DNA from: JALHNI01 sp031367405
Lineage (GTDB): Bacteria > Acidobacteriota > Terriglobia > Bryobacterales > Bryobacteraceae
Assembly (NCBI GenBank): GCA_031367405.1
Contig: JANLPT010000009.1
Coordinates: forward strand, 1-16,424
DNA length: 16,424 bases
Direction of reading: 5' to 3'
Part shown: positions 1-7,582 of the stretch, piece after piece
Layout of the letters: every line of letters starts with the position of its first letter
How positions within the stretch are numbered: the first letter of the stretch is position 1
Made by a program: the position numbers and the translations under genes
The notes under the pieces: model-generated
The model's input: the letters and a program-made list of their open reading frames with translations, nothing else
Told to the model about the DNA's origin: nothing
Database searches by the model: none

Positions 1-1
1 C

Positions 2-148
2 GTTTACGTGAAGCTTTTGGCGCTTTGGCGGTACTTGGGCTTTGAGTTTCTCGTGAACCACTTTGAGCGTTTTCGGCGTTTTTGGGAGTATTACCTCTGC
101 TACGTCATTCGCGGCAAGGTGATTGAGTGGGAGTTGCGGCGTGTTTAG
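2..148 (+). CDS. C-terminal fragment of an unrecognised protein (5' end outside the window)
   Basis: An open frame enters from the left edge and reads 48 residues to a TAG at 146-148. The tail is strongly aromatic and basic, with clusters such as LALWRYLGFEF and RFRRFWEYYLCYVIRGK, and ends EWELRRV. It has no recognisable catalytic motif. The composition recalls the C-terminal tails of some B12-binding radical SAM proteins or SAM-dependent methyltransferases, but that is only an impression. It lies on the same strand as dnaG and ends 7 bases before the first nested palindrome. It is called coding because the frame is open from the edge and the residue pattern looks like an amphipathic helix. 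A chance frame cannot be excluded over so short a stretch. Confidence 0.45.
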   Translation, partial: VYVKLLALWRYLGFEFLVNHFERFRRFWEYYLCYVIRGKVIEWELRRV

Positions 149-155
149 GGCGTCC

Positions 156-226
156 CTAGCCCACAGCGATAGCTGTGGGGTGCATTCCAGTGCCGCTCGC
201 ACCCCACAGCTATCGCTGTGGGCTAG
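156..226. repeat. Nested palindrome, copy 1 (REPIN-like)
   Basis: Two perfectly complementary 28-base arms (156-183 and 199-226) flank a 15-base loop. Each arm is itself a hairpin: cccacagcgatagctgtggg has 8-bp arms (cccacagc/gctgtggg) around a gata loop. The unit could fold as one long stem or as two small hairpins. Both outer ends are CTAG. Two REP-like hairpins in inverted orientation is the form of a REPIN. A second copy lies exactly 150 bases downstream. No transposase gene is present in the window. Confidence 0.85.
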
Positions 227-305
227 TAGTCGAGTCAAAGCTCTGGCGGCCGGGGTGCTGCTGACGGGGCTAGGTGTCAGACTGCGTGATTTGCTGGCCT
301 GCTTA

Positions 306-376
306 CTAGCCCACAGCGATAGCTGTGGGGTACATTCCCAACTGGAGCGCACCCCACAGCTATCGCTGTGGGCTAG
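306..376. repeat. Nested palindrome, copy 2 (REPIN-like), ending 20 bases before the dnaG start
   Basis: This is the same 71-base structure as the unit at 156-226. Arms 306-331 and 351-376 are perfectly complementary over 26 bases; base 332 (a instead of g) breaks the longer 28-base pairing. The central region differs from copy 1 except for a shared cattcc, but its length is identical. Outer ends are again CTAG. The right edge falls next to the bases aggag (375-379), so the element sits in the 5' leader region of dnaG and would form a strong hairpin in any transcript that crosses it. Confidence 0.85.
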
Positions 377-396
377 GAGTGGGGACGGGCGGGCCT

Positions 397-2154
397 GTGG
401 ACTTTAAGGACCAGCTCAAGGCCTCGGTGAGCATCGTTCGCGTGGTGGGCGACTATGTGAAGCTGCGGCGGGCATCCCCGGGCCGTTATGCGGGGTTGTG
501 CCCTTTCCATACGGAGAAGACGGGGTCGTTTTCGGTTAGCGAAGACTAGGGCTTTTTCTATTGCTTTGGCTGCAAGGCCGCGGGCGATGTCTTCAAGTTC
601 GTGCAGGAAATCGAAGCCGTCACGTTCTTTGAAGCGATGAAGTTGCTGGCCGAGCGGCACGGCATTGCGATGCCGCAGCGGCGCGACTTGACGGACGAAT
701 CGACCGAGTTGCGCGCGGCCCTGCAGCAGATGCATGACCTGGCGGGGCAGCACTTTCAGCAGCTGTTGGCGAGTCCGGCGGCCGAAGCAGCGCGGGAGTA
801 TCTGCGGAAGCGGGGGCTCACCAAACGCGCGGTGGAAGAGTTCGCGATCGGCTACTCCGATTCCAACAACACCCTGCTGAAGAAACTGCAGGGGGCCGGA
901 TTCGCGATGGAGCAGATCGAAAAAAGCGGACTCATCCGCGAAAGGGAGGGCGGAGGGCACTACGACTATTTCCGTCACCGCCTGATGTTCCCCATCCACA
1001 ATGAGAGCGGCAAGCTGATCGCGTTCGGCGGTCGCGCCATTGGCGACAACGAGCCCAAGTATTTGAATTCTCCCGAGACCAAGCTCTATTCGAAGAAGCT
1101 GGTGCTCTATAACCTGAACCGGGCCAAACAGGCGGCTCGCAAGAGCGATTTCACGGTGGTGGTCGAAGGCTACATGGACGTGATCGGCGTGACGATGGCC
1201 GGGGTGGGCAACGTCGTCGCTCCCTGCGGCACCGCTTTGGGCAACGAACAAATTAAGGTGATGCGGCGGCACTCCGATAAGGTAGTGGTGAACTTCGATC
1301 CTGACAATGCGGGGACGGCGGCGACCGAGAAGTCGATTCAAGTGCTGCTGGATGAGGAGATGCACGTGCGGGTGCTGGCTCTGGAAGGCGGGCTCGATCC
1401 GGACGAATTCGTCAAGGCCCATGGCGCGGAACTTTACCGGAAGCGCCTGGAAGAGGCGCCGCGTTACTTTTTCTGGCTCGCTGACCGTGCACGGTCCCGT
1501 TTCGACGACGGGACGGCTGAGGGGCGCATGGAAGGCTTCCGCGAGGTGCTGGAGCCGGCCATCAACCGCATTCCAGACCGTCTGGAGCGTCTGGCCGTGG
1601 CCAATGAAATTGCCGCTTACCTGGGCGTGGATGCGGCGACGATCCGCGAACGCTTCCGCAAGCAGGAGGCGGTGAAGCGGATTGAGAAGCCGCGGGCGAA
1701 TCCGCTGGCCATGATTTCGGACTCCGAGCGGACCCTGCTGAAGGGCATTTTTGAGGACGCCGCCTTGCGCCAAGTGGTGCTGGAGTGGCTGAAGCCGCAC
1801 CCGGTGCTGGAATCGGTGCCGACGCGTGGCCTCTTTCGAGCCATGATTGCGCTTAATGAAGGAGGAGGAACTTGGGGCTTCAGTGAATTGGAGGCGCGGC
1901 TGGGTGAAAATGACCGTGCCCTACTGGCCGCCCTGATTCTCGCCGATAAGGCTTCTGAACGCGAAACAGAAGGCTTTACGGCGCAACAGGCTACGGCTTG
2001 TCTGGCCGCGCTGGATCAGGTGTGGCGGAAGCAGGAGATTCTCCGGCTGGATGCCCAGATCAAGCAAGCAGAGCGGGAGCGCGACTTAACCTTGGCCATG
2101 CAACTCATGCAACAACGGAAAACACTCGAACGCGGACGCTGGGGCGGCTCATGA
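397..2154 (+). CDS. dnaG: DNA primase DnaG, interrupted by an in-frame TAG in the zinc-binding domain
   Basis: Primase makes the RNA primers for DNA replication and works with the DnaB helicase. Ignoring the internal stop, the frame encodes 585 residues, the usual DnaG length. Start GTG 397 gives MDFKDQLKASVSIVRVV, the typical DnaG N-terminus; the SD is weak. The zinc-binding domain shows CPFH (C35, H38) and CFGC (C56, C59). The amber codon is codon 51 (547-549), between these two ligand pairs, where DnaG usually has Lys (AAG to TAG is one base). The TOPRIM core follows, with VVVEGYMD (E257) and FDPDNAG (D301, D303), then a C-terminal helicase-binding region of about residues 430-585. Downstream of the stop the first in-frame starts are GTG 601 and ATG 637, neither with a convincing SD, and products from them would lack the zinc domain. 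rpoD follows 81 bases later. The stop may be a sequencing or assembly error, readthrough, or a real lesion. Confidence 0.9.
547..549 (+). other. In-frame amber codon inside dnaG
   Basis: The frame reads Ser-Glu-Asp-TAG-Gly-Phe-Phe-Tyr-Cys-Phe-Gly-Cys. Sequence on both sides is good DnaG in the same frame, so this is a point change and not a frameshift. E. coli and Bacillus DnaG have Lys at the matching position (EKQFYHCFGC, DKQIFHCFGC), so AAG to TAG is the simplest explanation. Confidence 0.95.
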
Positions 2155-2235
2155 AGGATCGCGGCTGTTGTATTCTAGGGGAAATCGGAGAATTAGTTTC
2201 CGGTGGTCTCGACCGAATAACGAACTGGGGCTTCC

Positions 2236-3924
2236 GTGGCGAGTGAACAAAAAACAGGGCGGCTGAAAAACCTTCTGGATTCCACCGGGAAAGAGAAAGG
2301 TTACGTCAACTATGACGACCTTGATCGGGCGCTGACCGATGATTTCGCCGCTGGCGTGGACATCGAAGAGCTGATTGGCGACTTGGATGCTTCGGGCGTC
2401 GAGCTGCTTGAAGACGTAGAAGTGAAGCCCAAGGGCGACGAAATCGAGGAGGTGGGGGACCTCGAACTTCCCACCGACGCCGCTGACAAAACCAACGATC
2501 CGGTGCGCATGTATTTGCGCGAAATGGGTTCGGTGCCGCTGTTGACGCGCGAGGGCGAGATCGACTTGGCCCGCCGCATCGAGCGCGGCCGCAATGCGGT
2601 TGACCGGGCCATCTCCCGCTCGACGCTGGTGGTACTCGAAATTCTGAGCTTGCGGGAAGAACTGGCGCGCAACGACCTTTTCATTGGCGAGATCCTGCAG
2701 ATTCCCGATACTTTGAGCGATGTGGACGAAGAAGACCCCGGCGCGCAAGTGGAAGCCGAGTTCGCCGCCGCGCTGGACGATATTGAGCATGAGCACCGCA
2801 AAGCGCAATCGGCCCGGCAGAAGATGCTGGCCGTGTCGCGCAGCTTGAAGCCAAAGCAGCACCGCGCGCTGCGCTGGGGTTTGGCGCGCGCCGTCGTGGC
2901 GATTTCGCGCCGCATCCGGCTGGTGCCGTTCACCCATCAGATGCACCGGCGATTTATTCACCGGCTGCATTCGACGGTGGAAGAACTGCGGCAACTTGAG
3001 CGTGAAATTTCAAAAGCGCAGCGCAAGAGCGAAGATGTCGAAGCGCCCGATTCGGCCACCCGCGATCGCCGCAAAGAGCTCAAAGCCGCTCAAAGCCGCC
3101 TGCAACAGATCGAGGAAGAGGCCGGTGCCACCAGTTCTGAACTGCGCCGTTCGCTGCAAATCGCCGACCGTGGCGAAGCCGAGAGTGTCGTCGCCAAGAA
3201 ACAACTCATCGAAGCCAATTTGCGTTTGGTGGTGTCGATCGCCAAGCGTTATACCAACCGCGGCTTACAATTTCTGGATTTGATTCAGGAAGGCAACATC
3301 GGCTTGATGAAAGCCGTGGATAAGTTCGATTACCGGCGCGGCTATAAGTTCTCCACTTACGCCACCTGGTGGGTGCGCCAAGCCATTACGCGGGCCATTG
3401 CGGACCAGGCCCGCACCATTCGCATTCCGGTGCACATGATCGAGACGATCAATAAACTGGTGCGGACGCAGCGCCTGATGCAGCAGGAACTCGGGCGTGA
3501 AGCGACGACGGAAGAGCTATCGAAGCGGCTGGAGTTGCCGGTGAATAAGGTGCGTAAGGTGTTACGCATCGCCCAGGAACCGATTTCGCTCGAGACGCCG
3601 GTGGGCGAAGAAGACGAGTCGCATTTGGGCGATTTTATTGTCGACAAGCGGCAAGCGTCGCCGTCCGAAGCGGTGATCAATCTCAATCTGCGTGAGCAGA
3701 CCGCGGAGGTGCTGAAGAGTCTCAGCCCGCGCGAAGAGAAGATTATCAAGATGCGCTTCGGCCTGCAAGATGGCAGCGAGCATACGCTCGAAGAGGTGGG
3801 TCAGCACTTTATGGTGACCCGCGAACGCATCCGCCAAATCGAAGCCAAGGCGTTACGCAAACTGCGTCACCCCAGCCGCAGCCACCGGTTGCGCGCGTTC
3901 CTCGACACGGCCAGCCACGACTAA
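2236..3924 (+). CDS. rpoD: Primary RNA polymerase sigma factor RpoD (sigma-70)
   Basis: This is the housekeeping sigma factor that directs RNA polymerase to -10/-35 promoters; 562 residues. Region 1.1-like sequence is at about 7-60. Region 1.2 is at 85-120 (DPVRMYLREMGSVPLLTREG). A charged, helix-rich non-conserved segment fills about 130-310. Region 2 is at 314-395 with NLRLVVSIAKRY, GNIGLMKAVDKFDY and KFSTYATWWVRQAITRAI. Region 3 follows with HMIETINKL and EPISLETPVGEE. Region 4 is at 485-555, its helix-turn-helix TLEEVGQHF...TRERIRQIEAKALRKL at about 517-545. The start GTG 2236 is the first possible start after an in-frame TAA at 2218-2220, with a gggg run at 2227-2230. It follows dnaG, as in the classic rpsU-dnaG-rpoD operon; no rpsU is visible upstream. 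All regions are intact. Confidence 0.97.
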   Translation: MASEQKTGRLKNLLDSTGKEKGYVNYDDLDRALTDDFAAGVDIEELIGDLDASGVELLEDVEVKPKGDEIEEVGDLELPTDAADKTNDPVRMYLREMGSVPLLTREGEIDLARRIERGRNAVDRAISRSTLVVLEILSLREELARNDLFIGEILQIPDTLSDVDEEDPGAQVEAEFAAALDDIEHEHRKAQSARQKMLAVSRSLKPKQHRALRWGLARAVVAISRRIRLVPFTHQMHRRFIHRLHSTVEELRQLEREISKAQRKSEDVEAPDSATRDRRKELKAAQSRLQQIEEEAGATSSELRRSLQIADRGEAESVVAKKQLIEANLRLVVSIAKRYTNRGLQFLDLIQEGNIGLMKAVDKFDYRRGYKFSTYATWWVRQAITRAIADQARTIRIPVHMIETINKLVRTQRLMQQELGREATTEELSKRLELPVNKVRKVLRIAQEPISLETPVGEEDESHLGDFIVDKRQASPSEAVINLNLREQTAEVLKSLSPREEKIIKMRFGLQDGSEHTLEEVGQHFMVTRERIRQIEAKALRKLRHPSRSHRLRAFLDTASHD

Positions 3925-3949
3925 CCTCCAATTGTGATACACCTGAGCG

Positions 3950-6157
3950 ATGCGTTTTGCATTGATTCTGGTATGTTCATCGCTGGCATTTAGTGAAGAG
4001 TTACCACTCGTCACCAAGGTGGAGTTCCAACCCCTGGCCGCGCAAGTGACGCGGGTGTTGCAAGCGCTCGAACTACTGGGCGAACCCTTGCCGGCCGCGA
4101 CGGCGACCGAAGTGCGGAAGATTCTAGAGGCGGGGCCGGGTGGGCCTGCCGAGGTCGCGCGGCTGCAGACTCTGCTCGATGCTTACTGTCTGGTGGGCGT
4201 CAACATCAACCCTGAATCGCGCGTCAAAGTGCAGCAGGGTGGGGCCTCGGCCAGCTTAGTGGAGCAAGGCTGGCGCGCCTTTCTCGTCAAGGTTCACAAC
4301 GAAGCCGGCGTCACGGCGGTACTGGCAGCCGACAGCCCCAACCTCGGGCAACTCGCTAACTCTTCCTCGAATACCGTCAATCGTAAGTGGATGGATCTCG
4401 CCATGTTCAACAAGCAGCCCATGCGGGTTCATCTTTCCGGGCTGGAGCTGGAATACAACGTTCTGCAGATCTATTCGAAAGACGCCGGGAAACGCGAAGG
4501 GAAACTGACGTTCGATGTGGGCCAAGGTTCGCAGGATCTGGGCTTCCGCAACGAGGTGGATATTCTGTTCACCGCCGCGCCCTCGGCCAAGGTGACGTTT
4601 CGCGTGCGCGATTTCGATGGGCGGCCCACCACCGCGTCATTCCAGATTCGCGATGCCAAACAACGCGTATATCCTTCCCAAACCAAGCGCCTCGGCGGTG
4701 ACTTCTTCTTTCACCCGCAGGTCTATCGGGCGGACGGTGAATCGGTGGCCCTACCGCCCGGAACTTACTCCATCGAATACGGCCGTGGCCCCGAGTATCT
4801 CACCAGAAAACAAACGCTGATCATCGCCGATTCAAAGCCGCAGACACTTACATTTCAGTTACAGCGCTGGATCGATCCAGCCAAGCTCGGCTGGTACTCC
4901 GGTGACCATCACATTCACGCGGCGGGGTGCGCCCACTATGAGCGCCCCACGGAAGGCGTCTATCCGCAAGATATGATGCGCCACGTGCTCGGCGAGGACC
5001 TCAAAATCGGATCGGTGCTGACCTGGGGGCCCGGCTGGTACTTCCAGAAAACGTTCTTCGAAGGCAAGGAAAATAAGCTTTCCACCCCGGATCATCGCAT
5101 TCGTTATGACGTGGAGGTATCGGGCCATCCTTCAAGCCACACCGGGCATTTGATGTTACTGGGCTTGAAGCAGCAGGACTATCCCAATACGCAACGCATC
5201 GAAGACTGGCCGTCCTGGGGCATGCCGATTCTGCAATGGGCGAAGAAACAAGGCGCGGTGGTGGGCTATACGCACTCCGGGTGGGGCTTACAGATCAAAG
5301 AGCCGAAGTTACCCTCTGACGAGATTCCGCCTTTCGATGGCATCGGGGCCAATGAGTATATCGTGGCCGTAACTCACGGCGCGGTGGATGTGCTTTCCGC
5401 CGTGGATACGCCCTATCCGTGGGAGCTGAACATCTGGTACCACGCGCTCAATCTCGGCTATCGCACGCGAATTTCTGGTGAAACGGATTTTCCCTGTATT
5501 TATGGGGAGAAAGTCGGGCTGGGGCGGAGTTACGTACGCCAGAAGGCATTGGACTATGAAGACTGGGTGCGGGGGCTGCGCGAGGGACGTAACTACGTTT
5601 CGGACGGCAAAAGCCATCTGATTGATTTCCGGGTGAACGGCATTGAAATGGGCACGAATACCGACGTGAAGTTAGCCGCCTCCGGCAAGGTGAAGCTCAC
5701 GGCGCGTATCGCGGCGCGGTTGGCCGAAACTCCGAATGAGGAATTACGCCAGAAACGAATCGACCAGAAGCCGTACTGGGATGTGGAGCGGGCGCGCGCG
5801 GGCAATACGCGCATGGTGCCGGTGGAGGTAATCGTGAACGGAGTGGCCGTGGCCCGTCGCGAAATTCAGGCCGACGGCGAACTGCGCGACGAAGTGTTTG
5901 AAGTGAACATCGAGCGTTCGGCGTGGGTGGCGCTGCGCATCCTGCCTTCGTCGCATACGAATCCAGTCTGGGTAACCGTGGCCGAACAGGCGATCCGGTC
6001 CCGTAAGAGCGCAGAGTGGGCACTGAAGGCCGTGGAGCAGTGCTGGACGCAAAAAGTGGATCGCGTCCGGCTGACGGAACAAGGCGAGATGAAGCGGGCC
6101 TACGACCACGCTCGAGTGGAGTACCGGCGTTTGCTGGCAGAGTCACAGGACTGGTAA
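3950..6157 (+). CDS. Exported CehA/McbA-like metallohydrolase (PHP fold)
   Basis: The protein has 735 residues and starts with a short signal-peptide-like stretch (MRFALILVCSSLAFS). Residues of about 100-300 look like beta-sandwich domains with a carboxypeptidase-regulatory-like flavour (VTFRVRDFDGRPTTASFQI). The PHP-type metal-binding domain begins at about residue 315: SGDHHIHA (D319, H320, H321, H323), then YTHSGWG (H442), VTHGAVDVLSAVD (H476) and GETDFP (E511, D513). These are likely metal ligands, as in CehA/McbA (carbaryl hydrolase-related) proteins. The true substrate is unknown; carbaryl activity should not be assumed. The ATG lies 25 bases after rpoD with little SD, so it may be read through from rpoD or have its own promoter. 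It converges on the DUF1501 gene with a 22-base gap and no obvious terminator. Confidence 0.85.
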   Translation: MRFALILVCSSLAFSEELPLVTKVEFQPLAAQVTRVLQALELLGEPLPAATATEVRKILEAGPGGPAEVARLQTLLDAYCLVGVNINPESRVKVQQGGASASLVEQGWRAFLVKVHNEAGVTAVLAADSPNLGQLANSSSNTVNRKWMDLAMFNKQPMRVHLSGLELEYNVLQIYSKDAGKREGKLTFDVGQGSQDLGFRNEVDILFTAAPSAKVTFRVRDFDGRPTTASFQIRDAKQRVYPSQTKRLGGDFFFHPQVYRADGESVALPPGTYSIEYGRGPEYLTRKQTLIIADSKPQTLTFQLQRWIDPAKLGWYSGDHHIHAAGCAHYERPTEGVYPQDMMRHVLGEDLKIGSVLTWGPGWYFQKTFFEGKENKLSTPDHRIRYDVEVSGHPSSHTGHLMLLGLKQQDYPNTQRIEDWPSWGMPILQWAKKQGAVVGYTHSGWGLQIKEPKLPSDEIPPFDGIGANEYIVAVTHGAVDVLSAVDTPYPWELNIWYHALNLGYRTRISGETDFPCIYGEKVGLGRSYVRQKALDYEDWVRGLREGRNYVSDGKSHLIDFRVNGIEMGTNTDVKLAASGKVKLTARIAARLAETPNEELRQKRIDQKPYWDVERARAGNTRMVPVEVIVNGVAVARREIQADGELRDEVFEVNIERSAWVALRILPSSHTNPVWVTVAEQAIRSRKSAEWALKAVEQCWTQKVDRVRLTEQGEMKRAYDHARVEYRRLLAESQDW

Positions 6158-6179
6158 ATTTGATCGCTTGGCTGGCGGG

Positions 6180-7577
6180 TTAGGTGAGTAACTCGCGCAC
6201 GACATTGCCGTGGACGTCGGTGAGGCGGAAGTTACGGCCCTGGAACTTGTAAGTGAGCTTGGTATGGTCGAAGCCCATCTGGTTCAGGATGGTGGCGTGC
6301 AGATCATGCACGTGGACTTTGTTTTTCGCCACATTAAAGCCGAGGTCATCGGTTTCGCCGTAAACTACGCCGGGCTTAAAGCCACCGCCGGCCATCCACA
6401 TAGTGAAAGCGTTCGGATGATGATCGCGGCCATCGTTGCCGCCTTGCGTCATCGGCGTACGGCCGAATTCGCCGCCCCAGAGGACGAGCGTGCCGTCCAG
6501 CAGGCCGCGTTGTTTTAGGTCGGTGACTAATGCGGCGCTAGCTTGGTCAGTTTCTTTGCAGTTGATGGCCAAGTCGCGAGTGAGTTGGCCGTGTTGGTCC
6601 CAAGCTTCATGAAAAATCTGGACGAAGCGCGTGCCGCGCTCCACTAAGCGCCGGGCCATCAGGCAGCTGTTGGCGAAGCTGGGCTTGCCGGGCTCCGCGC
6701 CATAGGCTTCGAGGATGTGCTGCGGCTCTTTACGAATGTCCATCAGATCGGGTGCCGCCACTTGCATGCGCGACGCCATCTCAAACGAGCTGATCCGCGT
6801 GGAAATTTCGGGGTCGCCAATGGCTTCGAGCCGCAATTGATTCATTTTTTTCAGGGTCGAGAAAGTCTCCTGCTGTAACTGCTCGTCAATGCCGGGCGGG
6901 TTCGAGAGATACAGCACCGGGTCGCCGACGTTGCGGAATTGTACGCCGGAATAGACGGTGGGTAGAAAGCCAGAGCCCCAGCAGGAGTTGCCGCCACTGG
7001 GGCCTTTCTTACCCGTCGAAAAGACGACGAAAGCCGGCATATCGCGGCTCTCACTGCCCAAGCCGTAAGTCACCCAGGAGCCAAAGCTGGGGCGTCCGAA
7101 GATCATGTTGCCGGTGTTCATCAGTAACTGGCCAGGGGCGTGATTGAAGGCGTCGGTGGACATCGACTTGACAATCGTCAGGTCATCGACGATCTTGCCC
7201 GTATGCGGCAGTAACTCGGAAAGCTCGGTGCCGTTCTTACCGTAGCGCGTGTACTTGAACTTCGGCCCGAGTAAGGTGGAGTTTGGGTTAATGAAGGCGG
7301 CGCGGTAGCCTTTGAGTAACTCGGGCGGCGGCAGCGTGCCATCGAACTTGGCGAGCTGCGGCTTATAGTCGAATAACTCCAGATGGCTGGGAGCACCCGC
7401 CATGAACAGGTAAATAACGCGCTTGATTTTGCCATCGAAGTGGGGCTTTTTCGGGGCGAGCGGATCGGCATTAGCCGTGGCGGCGACGCCCGCGTCGGCC
7501 ATCAGATGGTGCAAGGCCAAGGCACCCATGCCGACACCGCACTCTTGCATAAACCAACGGCGTGAAGTGGGATTCAT
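6180..7577 (-). CDS. DUF1501 family protein with Tat-type signal (alkaline phosphatase/sulfatase-like fold)
   Basis: The 465-residue protein opens with a twin-arginine signal, TSRRWFMQECG (R6-R7), followed by a hydrophobic stretch, so folded export by Tat is likely. The family hallmark GGEFGRTPMTQGG...GRDHHPNAFTMWMAGGGFKPG, then YGETDD, lies in the C-terminal third. DUF1501 belongs to the alkaline-phosphatase-like superfamily, but its activity is not established. The start ATG (complement of 7575-7577) lies 5 bases after the stop of the PSD1 gene, so the two are cotranscribed. This pair is well known from Planctomycetes and Acidobacteria genomes. Several Leu codons are TTA (for example 7212-7214, 7272-7274, 7317-7319, 7374-7376), noticeable in GC-rich DNA. 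Confidence 0.92.
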   Translation of the reverse strand: MNPTSRRWFMQECGVGMGALALHHLMADAGVAATANADPLAPKKPHFDGKIKRVIYLFMAGAPSHLELFDYKPQLAKFDGTLPPPELLKGYRAAFINPNSTLLGPKFKYTRYGKNGTELSELLPHTGKIVDDLTIVKSMSTDAFNHAPGQLLMNTGNMIFGRPSFGSWVTYGLGSESRDMPAFVVFSTGKKGPSGGNSCWGSGFLPTVYSGVQFRNVGDPVLYLSNPPGIDEQLQQETFSTLKKMNQLRLEAIGDPEISTRISSFEMASRMQVAAPDLMDIRKEPQHILEAYGAEPGKPSFANSCLMARRLVERGTRFVQIFHEAWDQHGQLTRDLAINCKETDQASAALVTDLKQRGLLDGTLVLWGGEFGRTPMTQGGNDGRDHHPNAFTMWMAGGGFKPGVVYGETDDLGFNVAKNKVHVHDLHATILNQMGFDHTKLTYKFQGRNFRLTDVHGNVVRELLT

Positions 7578-7582
7578 TTTAG

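Noticed and set aside
156..376. CRISPR array
   Set aside because: There are only two units, each an internal palindrome 71 bases long, with no regular short repeats or spacers and no cas genes.
123..407. 94-codon plus-strand frame upstream of dnaG
   Set aside because: It is built mostly from the two palindromic repeats (SHSDSCGVHS repeated in the translation) and runs into dnaG in another frame.
547..549. Pyrrolysine or other recoding at the TAG
   Set aside because: The residue expected is an ordinary Lys, no recoding element was recognised nearby, and no pyl genes are in view. A base change is simpler.
373..1800. 475-codon minus-strand frame opposite dnaG
   Set aside because: It is antisense to clear DnaG sequence, has His/Arg/Leu-rich shadow composition and no family pattern.
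2155..2235. Dedicated rpoD promoter (tattct at 2171-2176)
   Set aside because: No -35 match at the right distance; readthrough from dnaG explains expression equally well.
2149..2994. 281-codon minus-strand frame opposite rpoD
   Set aside because: Shadow of the rpoD frame in GC-rich DNA; no recognisable domain.
6158..6179. Terminator between the convergent CehA-like and DUF1501 genes
   Set aside because: Only 22 bases, without a stem of useful length or a T-run.
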